The notes under the pieces are model-generated. The model ran no database searches and had not been told where the DNA came from. It was given only the letters and a program-made list of their open reading frames with translations. A stretch of 11,179 nt of DNA, from contig MFLB01000010.1 of the NCBI GenBank assembly GCA_001781445.1, positions 1-11,179 of the forward strand, given 5' to 3'. The stretch is from Candidatus Kaiserbacteria bacterium RIFCSPHIGHO2_01_FULL_58_22. GTDB lineage: Bacteria; Patescibacteriota; Minisyncoccia; Phycocordibacterales; UBA2100. The position numbers and the translations under genes were made by a program. Positions 1 to 4,882 of this stretch are shown here, one piece after another; within the stretch, counting starts at the first letter, position 1, and each line of letters opens with the position of its first letter.

Positions 1-292
1 GAGGGACGTATTGCCCCGCAATCTTCTCTGCTTCGGGCAAGACTTCTTTAGCTGAAGTTACGAAGCCCCGCTCTACTTCTCCCTTCATTGACAATTCATC
101 AATAGGTGCTATCCTTCCTGTATCTAAGCCTGATGCCGTGAGTCCCCCCGGTCGGCGGCCGCTAGACGGCGTTGTGGGAACGGGGGCCCCACCGGGCTTA
201 ATGTCAGAGACGGAGAAGTACAACTTCCCGTCTTTGACTTTTTGGACGGGTAAATGGGGATAAGTCCAATTAAGTAGGTATATTCGTGTCAT
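1..292 (-). CDS. Partial unrecognised protein (C-terminus beyond window)
   Basis: A minus-strand frame opens at ATG 292 and stays open for 97 codons to the window edge, so the C-terminus is missing. The ATG is the first start after an in-frame TAG six bases upstream. The protein begins MTRIYLLNWTYPHLPVQ, continues through a Gly/Pro/Ser-rich stretch (residues 33-52) and ends in a Glu/Lys-rich part that looks helical. I recognise no family and see no signal peptide or membrane segment. Base composition is less GC-rich than the rest of the window and codon use is mixed (AGA-poor but with many A/T third positions), unlike the strongly GC3-biased neighbours, which hints at a different origin. There is no Shine-Dalgarno site and no TANNNT box at the spacing used by the other genes. 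The first residues overlap one arm of the inverted repeat at 253-337, so the frame could be fortuitous. Confidence that it is a real gene is moderate. Confidence 0.42.
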   Translation of the reverse strand, partial: MTRIYLLNWTYPHLPVQKVKDGKLYFSVSDIKPGGAPVPTTPSSGRRPGGLTASGLDTGRIAPIDELSMKGEVERGFVTSAKEVLPEAEKIAGQYVP

Positions 293-337
293 AAACTATG
301 CAACGCTTTATGCAATCAAAACGGACGTATCCCCATT
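253..337. repeat. Imperfect inverted repeat, 15-bp arms, 55-bp spacer
   Basis: The left arm AATGGGGATAAGTCC (253-267) and the reverse complement of the right arm (323-337, AATGGGGATACGTCC) differ at one base. The intervening DNA is AT-rich and holds the start of the partial gene at 292. GGGGA-type arms of this sort resemble palindromic ends associated with small REP/Y1-transposase-like elements, but no transposase is visible here. That link is inference only. Confidence 0.5.
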
Positions 338-354
338 ACCTCCCCCATTACCTC
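331..354. repeat. 12-bp perfect tandem duplication
   Basis: CCCCATTACCTC occurs twice head to tail (331-342 and 343-354), and its first copy runs into the right arm of the inverted repeat at 323-337. Read on the minus strand each copy is GAGGTAATGGGG, a Shine-Dalgarno-like GAGG next to an ATG. This would open only a short frame (MGEVMGIRPF then stop) upstream of the partial gene, and I do not call it as coding. Confidence 0.7.
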
Positions 355-364
355 AAATATGGAT

Positions 365-383
365 AAAAAACCGCCTCCGGCCT
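365..383 (-). terminator. Weak candidate terminator after the peptidase-TPR gene
   Basis: Read on the minus strand, the end of the peptidase-TPR gene is followed by a purine-rich stretch, then GGCCGGAGGCGG directly before six T residues (complement of the A run at 365-370). The T tract is convincing but the stem is only about three pairs (GCC/GGC), so termination is possible rather than shown. Confidence 0.25.
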
Positions 384-411
384 TTCCCCTTCCCTTCAAG
401 CCCCTTCGATA

Positions 412-1530
412 TTATCGGGGCAAGCCGGCAAGCGCTTCCTTTGCCGACTGAAGGCGCTGATGATACATGACGGCCTTTTCATATTCGGCGCGCGCGGCGG
501 CGATGTCGCCCCGGCTCTCGAATATCTTGCCGCGCATGACATAGAGTTCGGAAACCGACTTGTTGTTGTCGTTGATGATGCCGCTCGTGAGCGCGAGCAC
601 GCGGTCATAGTTGCCGAGCTTGAAGTAGGCGTCGATGGGCTCGTGCTGGTACCAAAGTTTGCGGCGCGTCAGTTGCGGCTCTATCTTCTCGAATTCGCGC
701 ACCGCGCCTTCGTAATCGCCGAGATAGAAAGCGGCGGTTGCGAGATTGTAGTGAATGAGCGCGTCGTCCGGATTTTTCGCGAGCTCTCTTTCCGCGCGCG
801 CTCGTGCGCCCTGCCATGCCGCTTTTTCGTCGGCATCGCTTCCCAGAATGCGCTCGACGAGCGCCCTCTTTTCGGGCGGCACTACGATAAGGTAGGAGTA
901 GTTGAAATCCTTCCAGATGTGCATCCATTCGCCATCGGTAAGCGAAACGTCGGGCCCGCCGATGCCGTCGCTCTCGAGGATGGTCTCCGCCCCGTAGCCC
1001 CTCACGACCCGGTAGTGCACGATATCCTGATCCGGATACATGAGCGTGCGGGCGACTACCGGGATGCCGTTGGCAACGAATTCCTTCAGGAGCTCGATGG
1101 TGCCGTTCGGCCGCACGTACGTCGCGAGCCCGTGCCTCTCCCGCGCGTAGTCGGCGAGCTCGTAGAGCGTTACGGATTTGTCGTCGTTGTCGCCGCGGGG
1201 GTTGTTCCACGGGCGCGTCGCCTCGGCGATGGCCTCCTGCGTGTCTTTCACGCCCCAGTGCGAGAGCGCGATCATGAGCCCCACGGAGGAGCAGTTGTTG
1301 AAGCTCTGCCACGCGTGCGCGAGGTCGCCGATGGTCTTTGCCTCGGGCCGCTCCCCGCGCGCGGAAGATACCGCGCTTTGTGGCGCGGCGCGCTCCTCCT
1401 GCCGCGCCCCCGGCGCCGCTAAAACCGCCTCCTCCCCGCTCCGAAAATAGAAATAGAGAAAGACAGCCGCGACTCCCGCTAGGATCACCGCACATACTTT
1501 CATCGCCATGCCTCCGGTACCGCGACGCAT
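412..1530 (-). CDS. Membrane-anchored C39-like cysteine peptidase with C-terminal TPRs
   Basis: This 372-aa protein has four parts. A short basic N-terminus is followed by one membrane segment (about residues 11-29), an Ala/Arg/Glu-rich linker, a papain-like C39_2-type domain (about 66-218), and TPR helices (about 252-360, clearest at NPDDALIHYNLATAAFYLGD and ELYVMRGKIFESRGD). The likely catalytic set is Cys80 (QSFNNCSSVGLM, with Gln75 in the oxyanion position), His172 (DIVHYRVVRGY) and Asp188 (LESDG). Family members usually read NCGPA at the cysteine, so NCSSV is a variant. The domain should face outside, acting as a peptidase or as an inactive peptide-binding fold beside protein-binding TPRs. 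I chose ATG 1530 because TATGCT ends six bases before it, as in other genes here. ATG 1503 has a GGAGG seven bases upstream and would give 363 aa. No substrate or export partner is adjacent. Confidence 0.82.
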   Translation of the reverse strand: MRRGTGGMAMKVCAVILAGVAAVFLYFYFRSGEEAVLAAPGARQEERAAPQSAVSSARGERPEAKTIGDLAHAWQSFNNCSSVGLMIALSHWGVKDTQEAIAEATRPWNNPRGDNDDKSVTLYELADYARERHGLATYVRPNGTIELLKEFVANGIPVVARTLMYPDQDIVHYRVVRGYGAETILESDGIGGPDVSLTDGEWMHIWKDFNYSYLIVVPPEKRALVERILGSDADEKAAWQGARARAERELAKNPDDALIHYNLATAAFYLGDYEGAVREFEKIEPQLTRRKLWYQHEPIDAYFKLGNYDRVLALTSGIINDNNKSVSELYVMRGKIFESRGDIAAARAEYEKAVMYHQRLQSAKEALAGLPR

Positions 1531-1536
1531 GGCGCA

Positions 1537-1542
1537 AGCATA
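1537..1542 (-). promoter_or_regulatory. Leaderless-type -10 box for the peptidase-TPR gene
   Basis: The minus strand reads TATGCT, six bases, then ATG (1530), which would place +1 on the start codon. No good -35 is seen 16-18 bp upstream. The internal GGAGG (1515-1511) before ATG 1503 leaves room for a leadered alternative. Confidence 0.5.
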
Positions 1543-1565
1543 TCCCGCTTCCGGGCCCGCCGCAG

Positions 1566-1594
1566 TTGACACGCTTCGCTATTTTTGATATCCT
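1566..1594 (+). promoter_or_regulatory. Sigma70-type promoter of the DEAD-box helicase
   Basis: A consensus TTGACA (1566-1571) is followed by a 17-bp spacer and TATCCT (1589-1594), predicting a start near 1601. The hexamers and spacer length match the cold-shock gene promoter at 3410-3438, and both -10 boxes are preceded by TGA. A second copy of the -35 motif lies inverted at 1601-1606 (TGTCAA), making a 6-bp inverted repeat around the -10 that could be an operator or chance. Confidence 0.8.
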
Positions 1595-1729
1595 AACAGT
1601 TGTCAAACCTTCTCTATCGGTTTTCGTCTTGGGAGAGCCAAGGCCGCCCGCAAGCACAGGGTGAACCCATCCCGAGATACGTTCGACACATTTCAACGGC
1701 CTTTAGGCCATTGCCTCCATCGGGCATAC
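1595..1729 (+). promoter_or_regulatory. Long 5' leader of the helicase mRNA
   Basis: About 130 nt separate the predicted transcription start from ATG 1730. The leader has no clear Shine-Dalgarno sequence at the ATG and contains a small GGCC-TTTA-GGCC hairpin just upstream of the start region. A GTG at 1661 is in frame with the helicase and could be an alternative start adding 23 residues. Long structured leaders are typical of cold-induced RNA helicase and csp mRNAs, so a regulatory role here is inference. Confidence 0.45.
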
Positions 1730-3019
1730 ATGACAACTCATTATACGCATACGAGCGCGCCCGCGCGCGGGCATTCGCCCCGCTCGCCTCGCTGGAGCTC
1801 CGGCGAAGCGGGCCACAGGCTTCGACCGCGCAAGGGCGGACCCTCTTCCTCGCGCCCGCGCGGGCGTTTCCCCCGCTCCTCCTTCGGCCATGCGCGCCGG
1901 CCCCAGCGGGCCGGGAGAGGCGAACGCATCGACGTCTCGCGCTTCATCAACAAAGCGACGATAGTGGAGGAGACGGAGTTCGTGCCGACGCACTCCTTTA
2001 TGGAGTTCGCCGTCGATCCCCGCATCAAGCACAACATCGGGCAAAAAGGGTACGCGACCCCGACCCCGATACAGGATAAAGCGATCCCGCTCATCATCGA
2101 GGGGCGCGACATCGTCGGCATCGCGGACACCGGCACCGGCAAAACGGGCGCGTTCCTCATTCCCCTCCTCGACAAGGTCGTGAAAAACCGCGCGGAGCGC
2201 GTGCTTATCATGGTCCCCACGCGCGAGCTCGCTCTCCAAATAGAGGAGGAATACCAGGGCTTTTCCCGCGGCTCCGGATTGCTCTCCGTCTCCGTCGTCG
2301 GCGGCGCCAACATCAATCCGCAGATACGCCGCGTGCGCAGCGATCCCTTTTTCGTCATCGGAACGCCGGGGCGCATCAAAGATCTCATCGAGCGCCGCGT
2401 GCTCGATCTTTCGAAATTCCGCACCGTCGTCTTGGACGAGGCGGACCGCATGCTCGACATGGGCTTCATCCACGACATGCGCAAGATACTCGCCCTCCTC
2501 CCCCGCGAGCGCCAGACGCTCTTTTTCTCGGCGACGCTCTCGCGCGACGTGGAGAAGCTCATCGGCGACTTCCTGAACAATCCGGTCATGCTATCGGTCA
2601 AGACGGGCGACACCGCGCGAACCGTCCATCAAGACATCGTGCGCCTCCAGGGCAAGCACAAGCTCGACGTTTTGCACGAGCTCCTCATACAGCCGGAGTT
2701 CAGCAAGGTCCTGGTCTTCGGGCGCACGAAGCATGGGGTCGAGAAGCTCGCACAGCACCTCGCCGAGCGCGGCTTCAAGGCCGAATCCATCCACGGCAAC
2801 AAAAACCAGAGCAGGCGCCAGAAAGCGCTCGCGCTTTTCAAGGGCTCCCGCGTGCAGGTCTTGGTGGCGACCGATGTCGCGGCGCGCGGCATCGACGTCG
2901 AGGACGTGAGCCACGTCATCAACTACGACATCCCGACCACCTACGAGGACTACGTGCACCGCATCGGGCGCACGGGCCGCGCCGGGAAGCGCGGAAAGGC
3001 GCTCACCTTCATCGAATAG
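1730..3019 (+). CDS. DEAD-box ATP-dependent RNA helicase
   Basis: This 429-aa protein uses ATP to unwind RNA duplexes in ribosome assembly or mRNA turnover. After a basic Arg/Ser/Pro/Gly-rich tail (about 10-70), the two RecA-like lobes carry every diagnostic motif: Q motif PTPIQ (Gln115), motif I ADTGTGKT (132-139, Lys138), Ia PTRELALQ, Ib TPGR, II DEAD (236-239), III SAT (267-269), IV VLVFGRT, V ATDVAARGID and VI HRIGRTGR (410-417). It ends about a dozen residues after motif VI, so the basic or RNA-binding tail found C-terminally in many DeaD/RhlE proteins is instead N-terminal. ATG 1730 was chosen over in-frame GTG 1661 (452 aa); neither has a good Shine-Dalgarno site. The promoter twins that of the cold-shock gene downstream, which fits a cold or RNA-structure role. 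The family is certain but the subfamily is not, so I give no symbol. Confidence 0.96.
   Translation: MTTHYTHTSAPARGHSPRSPRWSSGEAGHRLRPRKGGPSSSRPRGRFPRSSFGHARRPQRAGRGERIDVSRFINKATIVEETEFVPTHSFMEFAVDPRIKHNIGQKGYATPTPIQDKAIPLIIEGRDIVGIADTGTGKTGAFLIPLLDKVVKNRAERVLIMVPTRELALQIEEEYQGFSRGSGLLSVSVVGGANINPQIRRVRSDPFFVIGTPGRIKDLIERRVLDLSKFRTVVLDEADRMLDMGFIHDMRKILALLPRERQTLFFSATLSRDVEKLIGDFLNNPVMLSVKTGDTARTVHQDIVRLQGKHKLDVLHELLIQPEFSKVLVFGRTKHGVEKLAQHLAERGFKAESIHGNKNQSRRQKALALFKGSRVQVLVATDVAARGIDVEDVSHVINYDIPTTYEDYVHRIGRTGRAGKRGKALTFIE
1779..1812 (+). repeat. Hairpin in the helicase N-terminal coding region
   Basis: CCCGCT-CGCC (1779-1788) pairs with GGCG (1802-1805) and AGCGGG (1807-1812) with one bulged A. 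The loop contains the palindrome GGAGCTCC. It lies about 50 nt inside the gene, in the low-complexity basic tail, and could slow initiating ribosomes at low temperature or simply reflect GC-rich repetitive codons. Confidence 0.45.
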
Positions 3020-3047
3020 TTCGATGATACTCGCTCCAGGTAAATTT

Positions 3048-3191
3048 ATGTCGAAGAACTTTTTCAAGGACGGCAAATGGATCGACAACCCCGACGAGGT
3101 GGTCGTGCTCGAATGCGAGTGCGGGGGAAAATACATCAAAACCCGCGAGGAGCAGACGCAGTGCCTCCGCTGTATGTCGACAGTAAAATAG
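3048..3191 (+). CDS. 47-aa zinc-ribbon protein
   Basis: This short gene starts 28 nt after the helicase stop and probably shares its transcript. An AGG lies seven bases before the ATG (CAGGTAAATTTATG), one of the few Shine-Dalgarno-like sites in the window. The product begins MSKNFFKDGKWIDNPDEVVV and has Cys23, Cys25, Cys39 and Cys42 arranged CxC-13 residues-CxxC, a compact zinc-ribbon pattern, ending MSTVK. Codon use is GC3-rich like its neighbours, which supports real coding. The fold suggests nucleic-acid or protein binding, and its position behind an RNA helicase favours an RNA or ribosome role, but that is inference. I do not recognise a named family. Confidence 0.72.
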   Translation: MSKNFFKDGKWIDNPDEVVVLECECGGKYIKTREEQTQCLRCMSTVK

Positions 3192-3204
3192 GCTGTGCTA
3201 CACT
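3177..3204 (+). promoter_or_regulatory. Leaderless-type promoter of the 52-aa Cys-rich gene
   Basis: TCGACA (3177-3182), a 16-bp spacer and extended -10 TGC-TACACT (TACACT at 3199-3204) lie within and just after the zinc-ribbon gene. The hexamer ends six bases before ATG 3211, putting +1 on the start codon. Confidence 0.6.
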
Positions 3205-3210
3205 GCGGGC

Positions 3211-3369
3211 ATGAGCCATTACATTTGCACGGGAGGGTGCGGCGGAGTCTCCGATACGCCGGGCGCGTGCCGGGCGGAGGATTGTCCCAAGCACGGAAAA
3301 CCTTTGGAGAAATGCGAGGCCGAGGACTGCGCGCACGCCGAGGAATCCGAGGAAAAGGCGAACGAGTAG
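3211..3369 (+). CDS. 52-aa Cys-rich putative zinc-binding protein
   Basis: A short gene 19 nt after the zinc-ribbon stop, with its own leaderless-type promoter and no Shine-Dalgarno site. The product begins MSHYICTGGCGGVSDTPGAC and has cysteines at 6, 10, 20, 25, 35 and 40 plus His28 and His42, enough for one or two metal sites. The core (GVSxTPGxC, then CPKHGKPLEKC) resembles short uncharacterised Cys-rich proteins I associate with candidate-phyla-radiation genomes, a recollection rather than a search result. The tail is acidic and Lys/Glu-rich. No enzymatic role can be assigned; metal storage or a structural zinc module are possible. Sixteen percent or so of residues are Cys or His, which is hard to explain by chance in a spurious frame. 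Confidence 0.68.
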   Translation: MSHYICTGGCGGVSDTPGACRAEDCPKHGKPLEKCEAEDCAHAEESEEKANE

Positions 3370-3394
3370 CGGCGCGCCCGGGATCCCCTTTCGC

Positions 3395-3407
3395 CTTTCC
3401 CTTTCGC
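3395..3407 (+). repeat. 13-bp pyrimidine motif upstream of the csp -35 box
   Basis: CTTTCCCTTTCGC lies two bases before the TTGACA of the cold-shock promoter. The same 13-mer occurs twice more, at 5547-5559 and 5559-5571, directly against the -35 box of the slipin gene. Confidence 0.65.
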
Positions 3408-3409
3408 CA

Positions 3410-3438
3410 TTGACAGGGATTGGCGCACATGATATCCT
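3410..3438 (+). promoter_or_regulatory. Sigma70-type promoter of the cold-shock gene
   Basis: TTGACA (3410-3415), a 17-bp spacer and TATCCT (3433-3438) predict a start near 3445. The hexamers, spacing and the TGA before the -10 match the helicase promoter at 1566-1594. Confidence 0.8.
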
Positions 3439-3532
3439 TTACATATCAATCAGCGCTGATCCAGGGAAGCAAGGATCGACCTCCACGTTCAGCATAACTG
3501 CATTTGATTTAACAGGTATCCTCATTACAGCT
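3439..3532 (+). promoter_or_regulatory. Structured 5' leader of the cold-shock mRNA
   Basis: About 88 nt separate the predicted start from ATG 3533. It holds a perfect 12-bp palindrome ATCAGCGCTGAT (3449-3460) overlapping a second inverted pair GATCC (3458-3462)/GGATC (3473-3477). The two hairpins share bases and cannot form together. No Shine-Dalgarno sequence lies at normal distance; the nearest AGG is about 17 nt upstream of the ATG. Long leaders that refold with temperature are known for csp genes, so this is a candidate thermosensor by analogy. Confidence 0.5.
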
Positions 3533-3736
3533 ATGCAAACAGGAACAATCGCCCGGCTTACCGACAAGGGATTCGGGTTCATCAAGATCGAAGGACGAGA
3601 AAAAGATCTCTTTTTCCACTCCAACGAGCTCGTCAACGTACGGTTCGACGAGCTTCGCGAAGGTGACAAGGTGACGTTTGAAGAGGCGGACAGCCCGAAG
3701 GGGCCGAACGCCGTCAAGGTCAGCCGGGTCTCCTAA
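3533..3736 (+). CDS. Cold-shock domain protein (CspA family)
   Basis: This 67-aa protein is a single cold-shock domain of normal family length. It binds single-stranded RNA and DNA and acts as an RNA chaperone. RNP1 is KGFGFIKI (12-19) and RNP2 is DLFFHSN (25-31), with the aromatic binding-face residues Phe14, Phe16, Phe27, Phe28 and His29 all present. ATG 3533 gives the canonical MQTGTIARLTDKGFGF start; the frame extends upstream to 3410 only because the leader lacks stops. It is a monocistronic unit with a consensus promoter, long leader and strong terminator. It probably works with the helicase upstream, since both have the same promoter hexamers and helicase and Csp commonly cooperate in resolving RNA structure. 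The gene occurs once in this window, and whether it is cold-induced or constitutive cannot be read from sequence. Confidence 0.96.
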   Translation: MQTGTIARLTDKGFGFIKIEGREKDLFFHSNELVNVRFDELREGDKVTFEEADSPKGPNAVKVSRVS

Positions 3737-4034
3737 CGAGAACTTGAGCAAGCGCCCCCGCCTTCCGGCGGGGGCGCTTCGCTTTTCGCGGTTCTCGATC
3801 GCTTCCCAAAACTGGAACCGGCACCGAGAAAAGCTTCGACGGGAAGCGATGGCCGCTGACGATGCGCACCGATCTCGCTGGAACGTTGAAGTGCAGGGCG
3901 ACCAGCTCCGCGACGCGGCGGTTCGCCGCGTTCCCCTCCGCCTTTTCGCGGACGGAGATCTTGAGCGACGCGGAGGAAACGGCTTCGAGCCTCTCCCGCC
4001 GGGCGTTCGCGCGTACTCGGACTTTTATGTACAT
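3720..4034 (-). CDS. DUF167/YggU-family protein with a basic C-terminal extension
   Basis: This 104-aa protein has a DUF167 core at about residues 1-72. It begins MYIKVRVRANARRERLEAV, continues with a strand SLKISVRE, the conserved-type GNAANRRVAELVALHF (GKAN-like) and VRIVSGHRFPSKLFSV. The biochemical role of this family is unknown, and the fold is a small alpha/beta domain. Residues 73-104 are a basic tail (REPRKAKRPRRKAG) encoded straight through the csp terminator hairpin, and the gene ends inside the 3' end of csp with a 17-bp tail-to-tail overlap. This looks like extension after loss of the ancestral stop. ATG 4034 is set by TATTGT ending six bases upstream. Its -10 box overlaps that of the divergent NAD(P)HX dehydratase gene, so the two are probably transcribed together. 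Confidence 0.85.
   Translation of the reverse strand: MYIKVRVRANARRERLEAVSSASLKISVREKAEGNAANRRVAELVALHFNVPARSVRIVSGHRFPSKLFSVPVPVLGSDREPRKAKRPRRKAGALAQVLVRRPG
3750..3786 (+). terminator. Strong hairpin terminator of the cold-shock gene
   Basis: A perfect 13-bp stem AAGCGCCCCCGCC (3750-3762) pairs with GGCGGGGGCGCTT (3767-3779) around a TTCC loop, 13 nt after the csp stop, followed by CGCTTTTC. The U tract is short, but the stem is the strongest in the window. The same DNA encodes part of the DUF167 tail on the other strand. Confidence 0.85.
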
Positions 4035-4039
4035 AGGAA

Positions 4040-4046
4040 TACAATA
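4040..4046. promoter_or_regulatory. Bidirectional overlapping -10 box
   Basis: The plus strand reads TACAAT (4040-4045), six bases, then ATG 4052. The minus strand reads TATTGT (4046-4041), six bases, then ATG 4034. The seven-base TACAATA is TANNNTA on both strands, so one melted region can serve both directions and both transcripts would be leaderless. No convincing -35 is seen for either direction. Confidence 0.72.
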
Positions 4047-4051
4047 CCACC

Positions 4052-4882
4052 ATGAACCCACGCCCCCGACCCCCGTCTGGGAAACCTCTCGGTTTCCCAA
4101 CACCGCCTTCGGCGGTCCTTCCTCCACGGGGACGTGCGACTGGGCGCGTACTCGTCGTCGGCGGCTCGGAGGAATACGCGGGGGCGCCGTACTTGGCCGG
4201 CATCGCGGCCTTGCGCGCCGGAGCGGAATCGGTCGTCGTCATGGCGCCCGAGCAAGTGGCGTGGGCGATCAACGCCCTCTCGCCCGATCTCATGACGCGG
4301 AAACTTCCGGGCAGATGGCTTTCGCGCGCGCATGAGCGCGCGATACGGCGGATGATGAAGACCGCCGATATTCTTCTTGTCGGCAACGGGGCGGGCGTTC
4401 TTCCTGGTACGGCGGCCCTGATGCGCTCCCTGATGCTCTCTCCCCTGCCGAAAGTCGTTGACGCCGACGCGCTCAAAGTCTTGCGCGGGAATGCCGTGCG
4501 CAACGCGATACTGACGCCGAACGCGGGCGAATGGGCGCTCTTGGAGAAGAACAACGACATCGAGAAGCTCCTCGCGGCAAAGAACGTCATCGTCCGGAAG
4601 GGGCCCGCGACGGCGATACTCTCCGGCACACGGACGTTCATCGTGCGCGCGAACGAAGGCCTTCAAAAAGCGGGGACCGGCGACGTCCTCGCGGGCATGA
4701 TTGCGGGCTTTCTCGCCGCCGGCCTCTCCCCGCTCGCCGCCGCGAAGAAAGCGTGCGAGACGGGGAATACGGTCGCGGACATTCTCACGAAGAAGAAGCG
4801 GGGATATCACTTCCTCGCGAGCGATCTCGCGGGAGAGCTTGTTTCTTTTTCTTCCGGAAAAAGCGGAAAAGGCGCGGCGTGA
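4052..4882 (+). CDS. nnrD: ADP-dependent (S)-NAD(P)H-hydrate dehydratase
   Basis: This 276-aa protein is the ribokinase-like dehydratase half of YjeF, which uses a nucleotide triphosphate or ADP to turn damaged hydrated NAD(P)HX back into NAD(P)H. Visible motifs are GRVLVVGGSEEYAGAPYLA (nucleotide/Gly-rich start), VVDADAL, ILTPNAGEW, RKGPATAIL and NEGLQKAGTGDVLAG with catalytic Asp211. The epimerase half is absent here, so it is a stand-alone NnrD. The first 28 residues are Pro/Arg-rich and atypical, and they contain two back-to-back palindromes (4079-4116); the conserved fold starts near residue 30. ATG 4052 is set by TACAAT ending six bases upstream in the shared divergent promoter. The 3' end overlaps the convergent YjdF-like gene by 98 bp. 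Confidence 0.92.
   Translation: MNPRPRPPSGKPLGFPTPPSAVLPPRGRATGRVLVVGGSEEYAGAPYLAGIAALRAGAESVVVMAPEQVAWAINALSPDLMTRKLPGRWLSRAHERAIRRMMKTADILLVGNGAGVLPGTAALMRSLMLSPLPKVVDADALKVLRGNAVRNAILTPNAGEWALLEKNNDIEKLLAAKNVIVRKGPATAILSGTRTFIVRANEGLQKAGTGDVLAGMIAGFLAAGLSPLAAAKKACETGNTVADILTKKKRGYHFLASDLAGELVSFSSGKSGKGAA
4079..4116. repeat. Two adjacent palindromes at the start of nnrD
   Basis: GGGAAACC (4079-4086) and GGTTTCCC (4091-4098) form a perfect 8-bp stem with a TCTC loop. Four bases later ACCGCC (4102-4107) and GGCGGT (4111-4116) form a perfect 6-bp stem with a TTC loop. Together they encode the Pro/Gly-rich residues around 10-22 of NnrD, outside the conserved fold. They may be an inserted palindromic element, a structure acting on early translation, or an attenuator-like signal. 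Confidence 0.75.

Noticed and set aside
314..348. Short minus-strand frame MGEVMGIRPF preceded by GAGG, as a leader peptide
   Set aside because: It is produced by the 12-bp tandem duplication and has no regulatory codon run or following attenuator.
460..1422. Long plus-strand open frame (320 codons) opposite the peptidase-TPR gene
   Set aside because: It is antisense to a protein with clear C39 and TPR motifs. It is a consequence of GC-rich codon bias and shows no recognisable domain.
1579..1606. Possible minus-strand promoter with TTGACA at 1606-1601
   Set aside because: No TANNNT-like -10 lies at 16-18 bp. The minus-strand gene has a better-placed TATGCT at 1542-1537.
3371..3387. Clustered GGCGCGCC, CCCGGG and GGATCC, resembling a cloning polylinker
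   Set aside because: Overlapping GC-rich palindromes of this size are plausible by chance here, and the flanks are ordinary genomic sequence with no vector features.
3410..3532. N-terminal extension of the cold-shock protein from an upstream start at 3410
   Set aside because: That stretch contains the promoter and leader. The 67-aa form beginning MQTGTIARL matches the normal cold-shock domain length.
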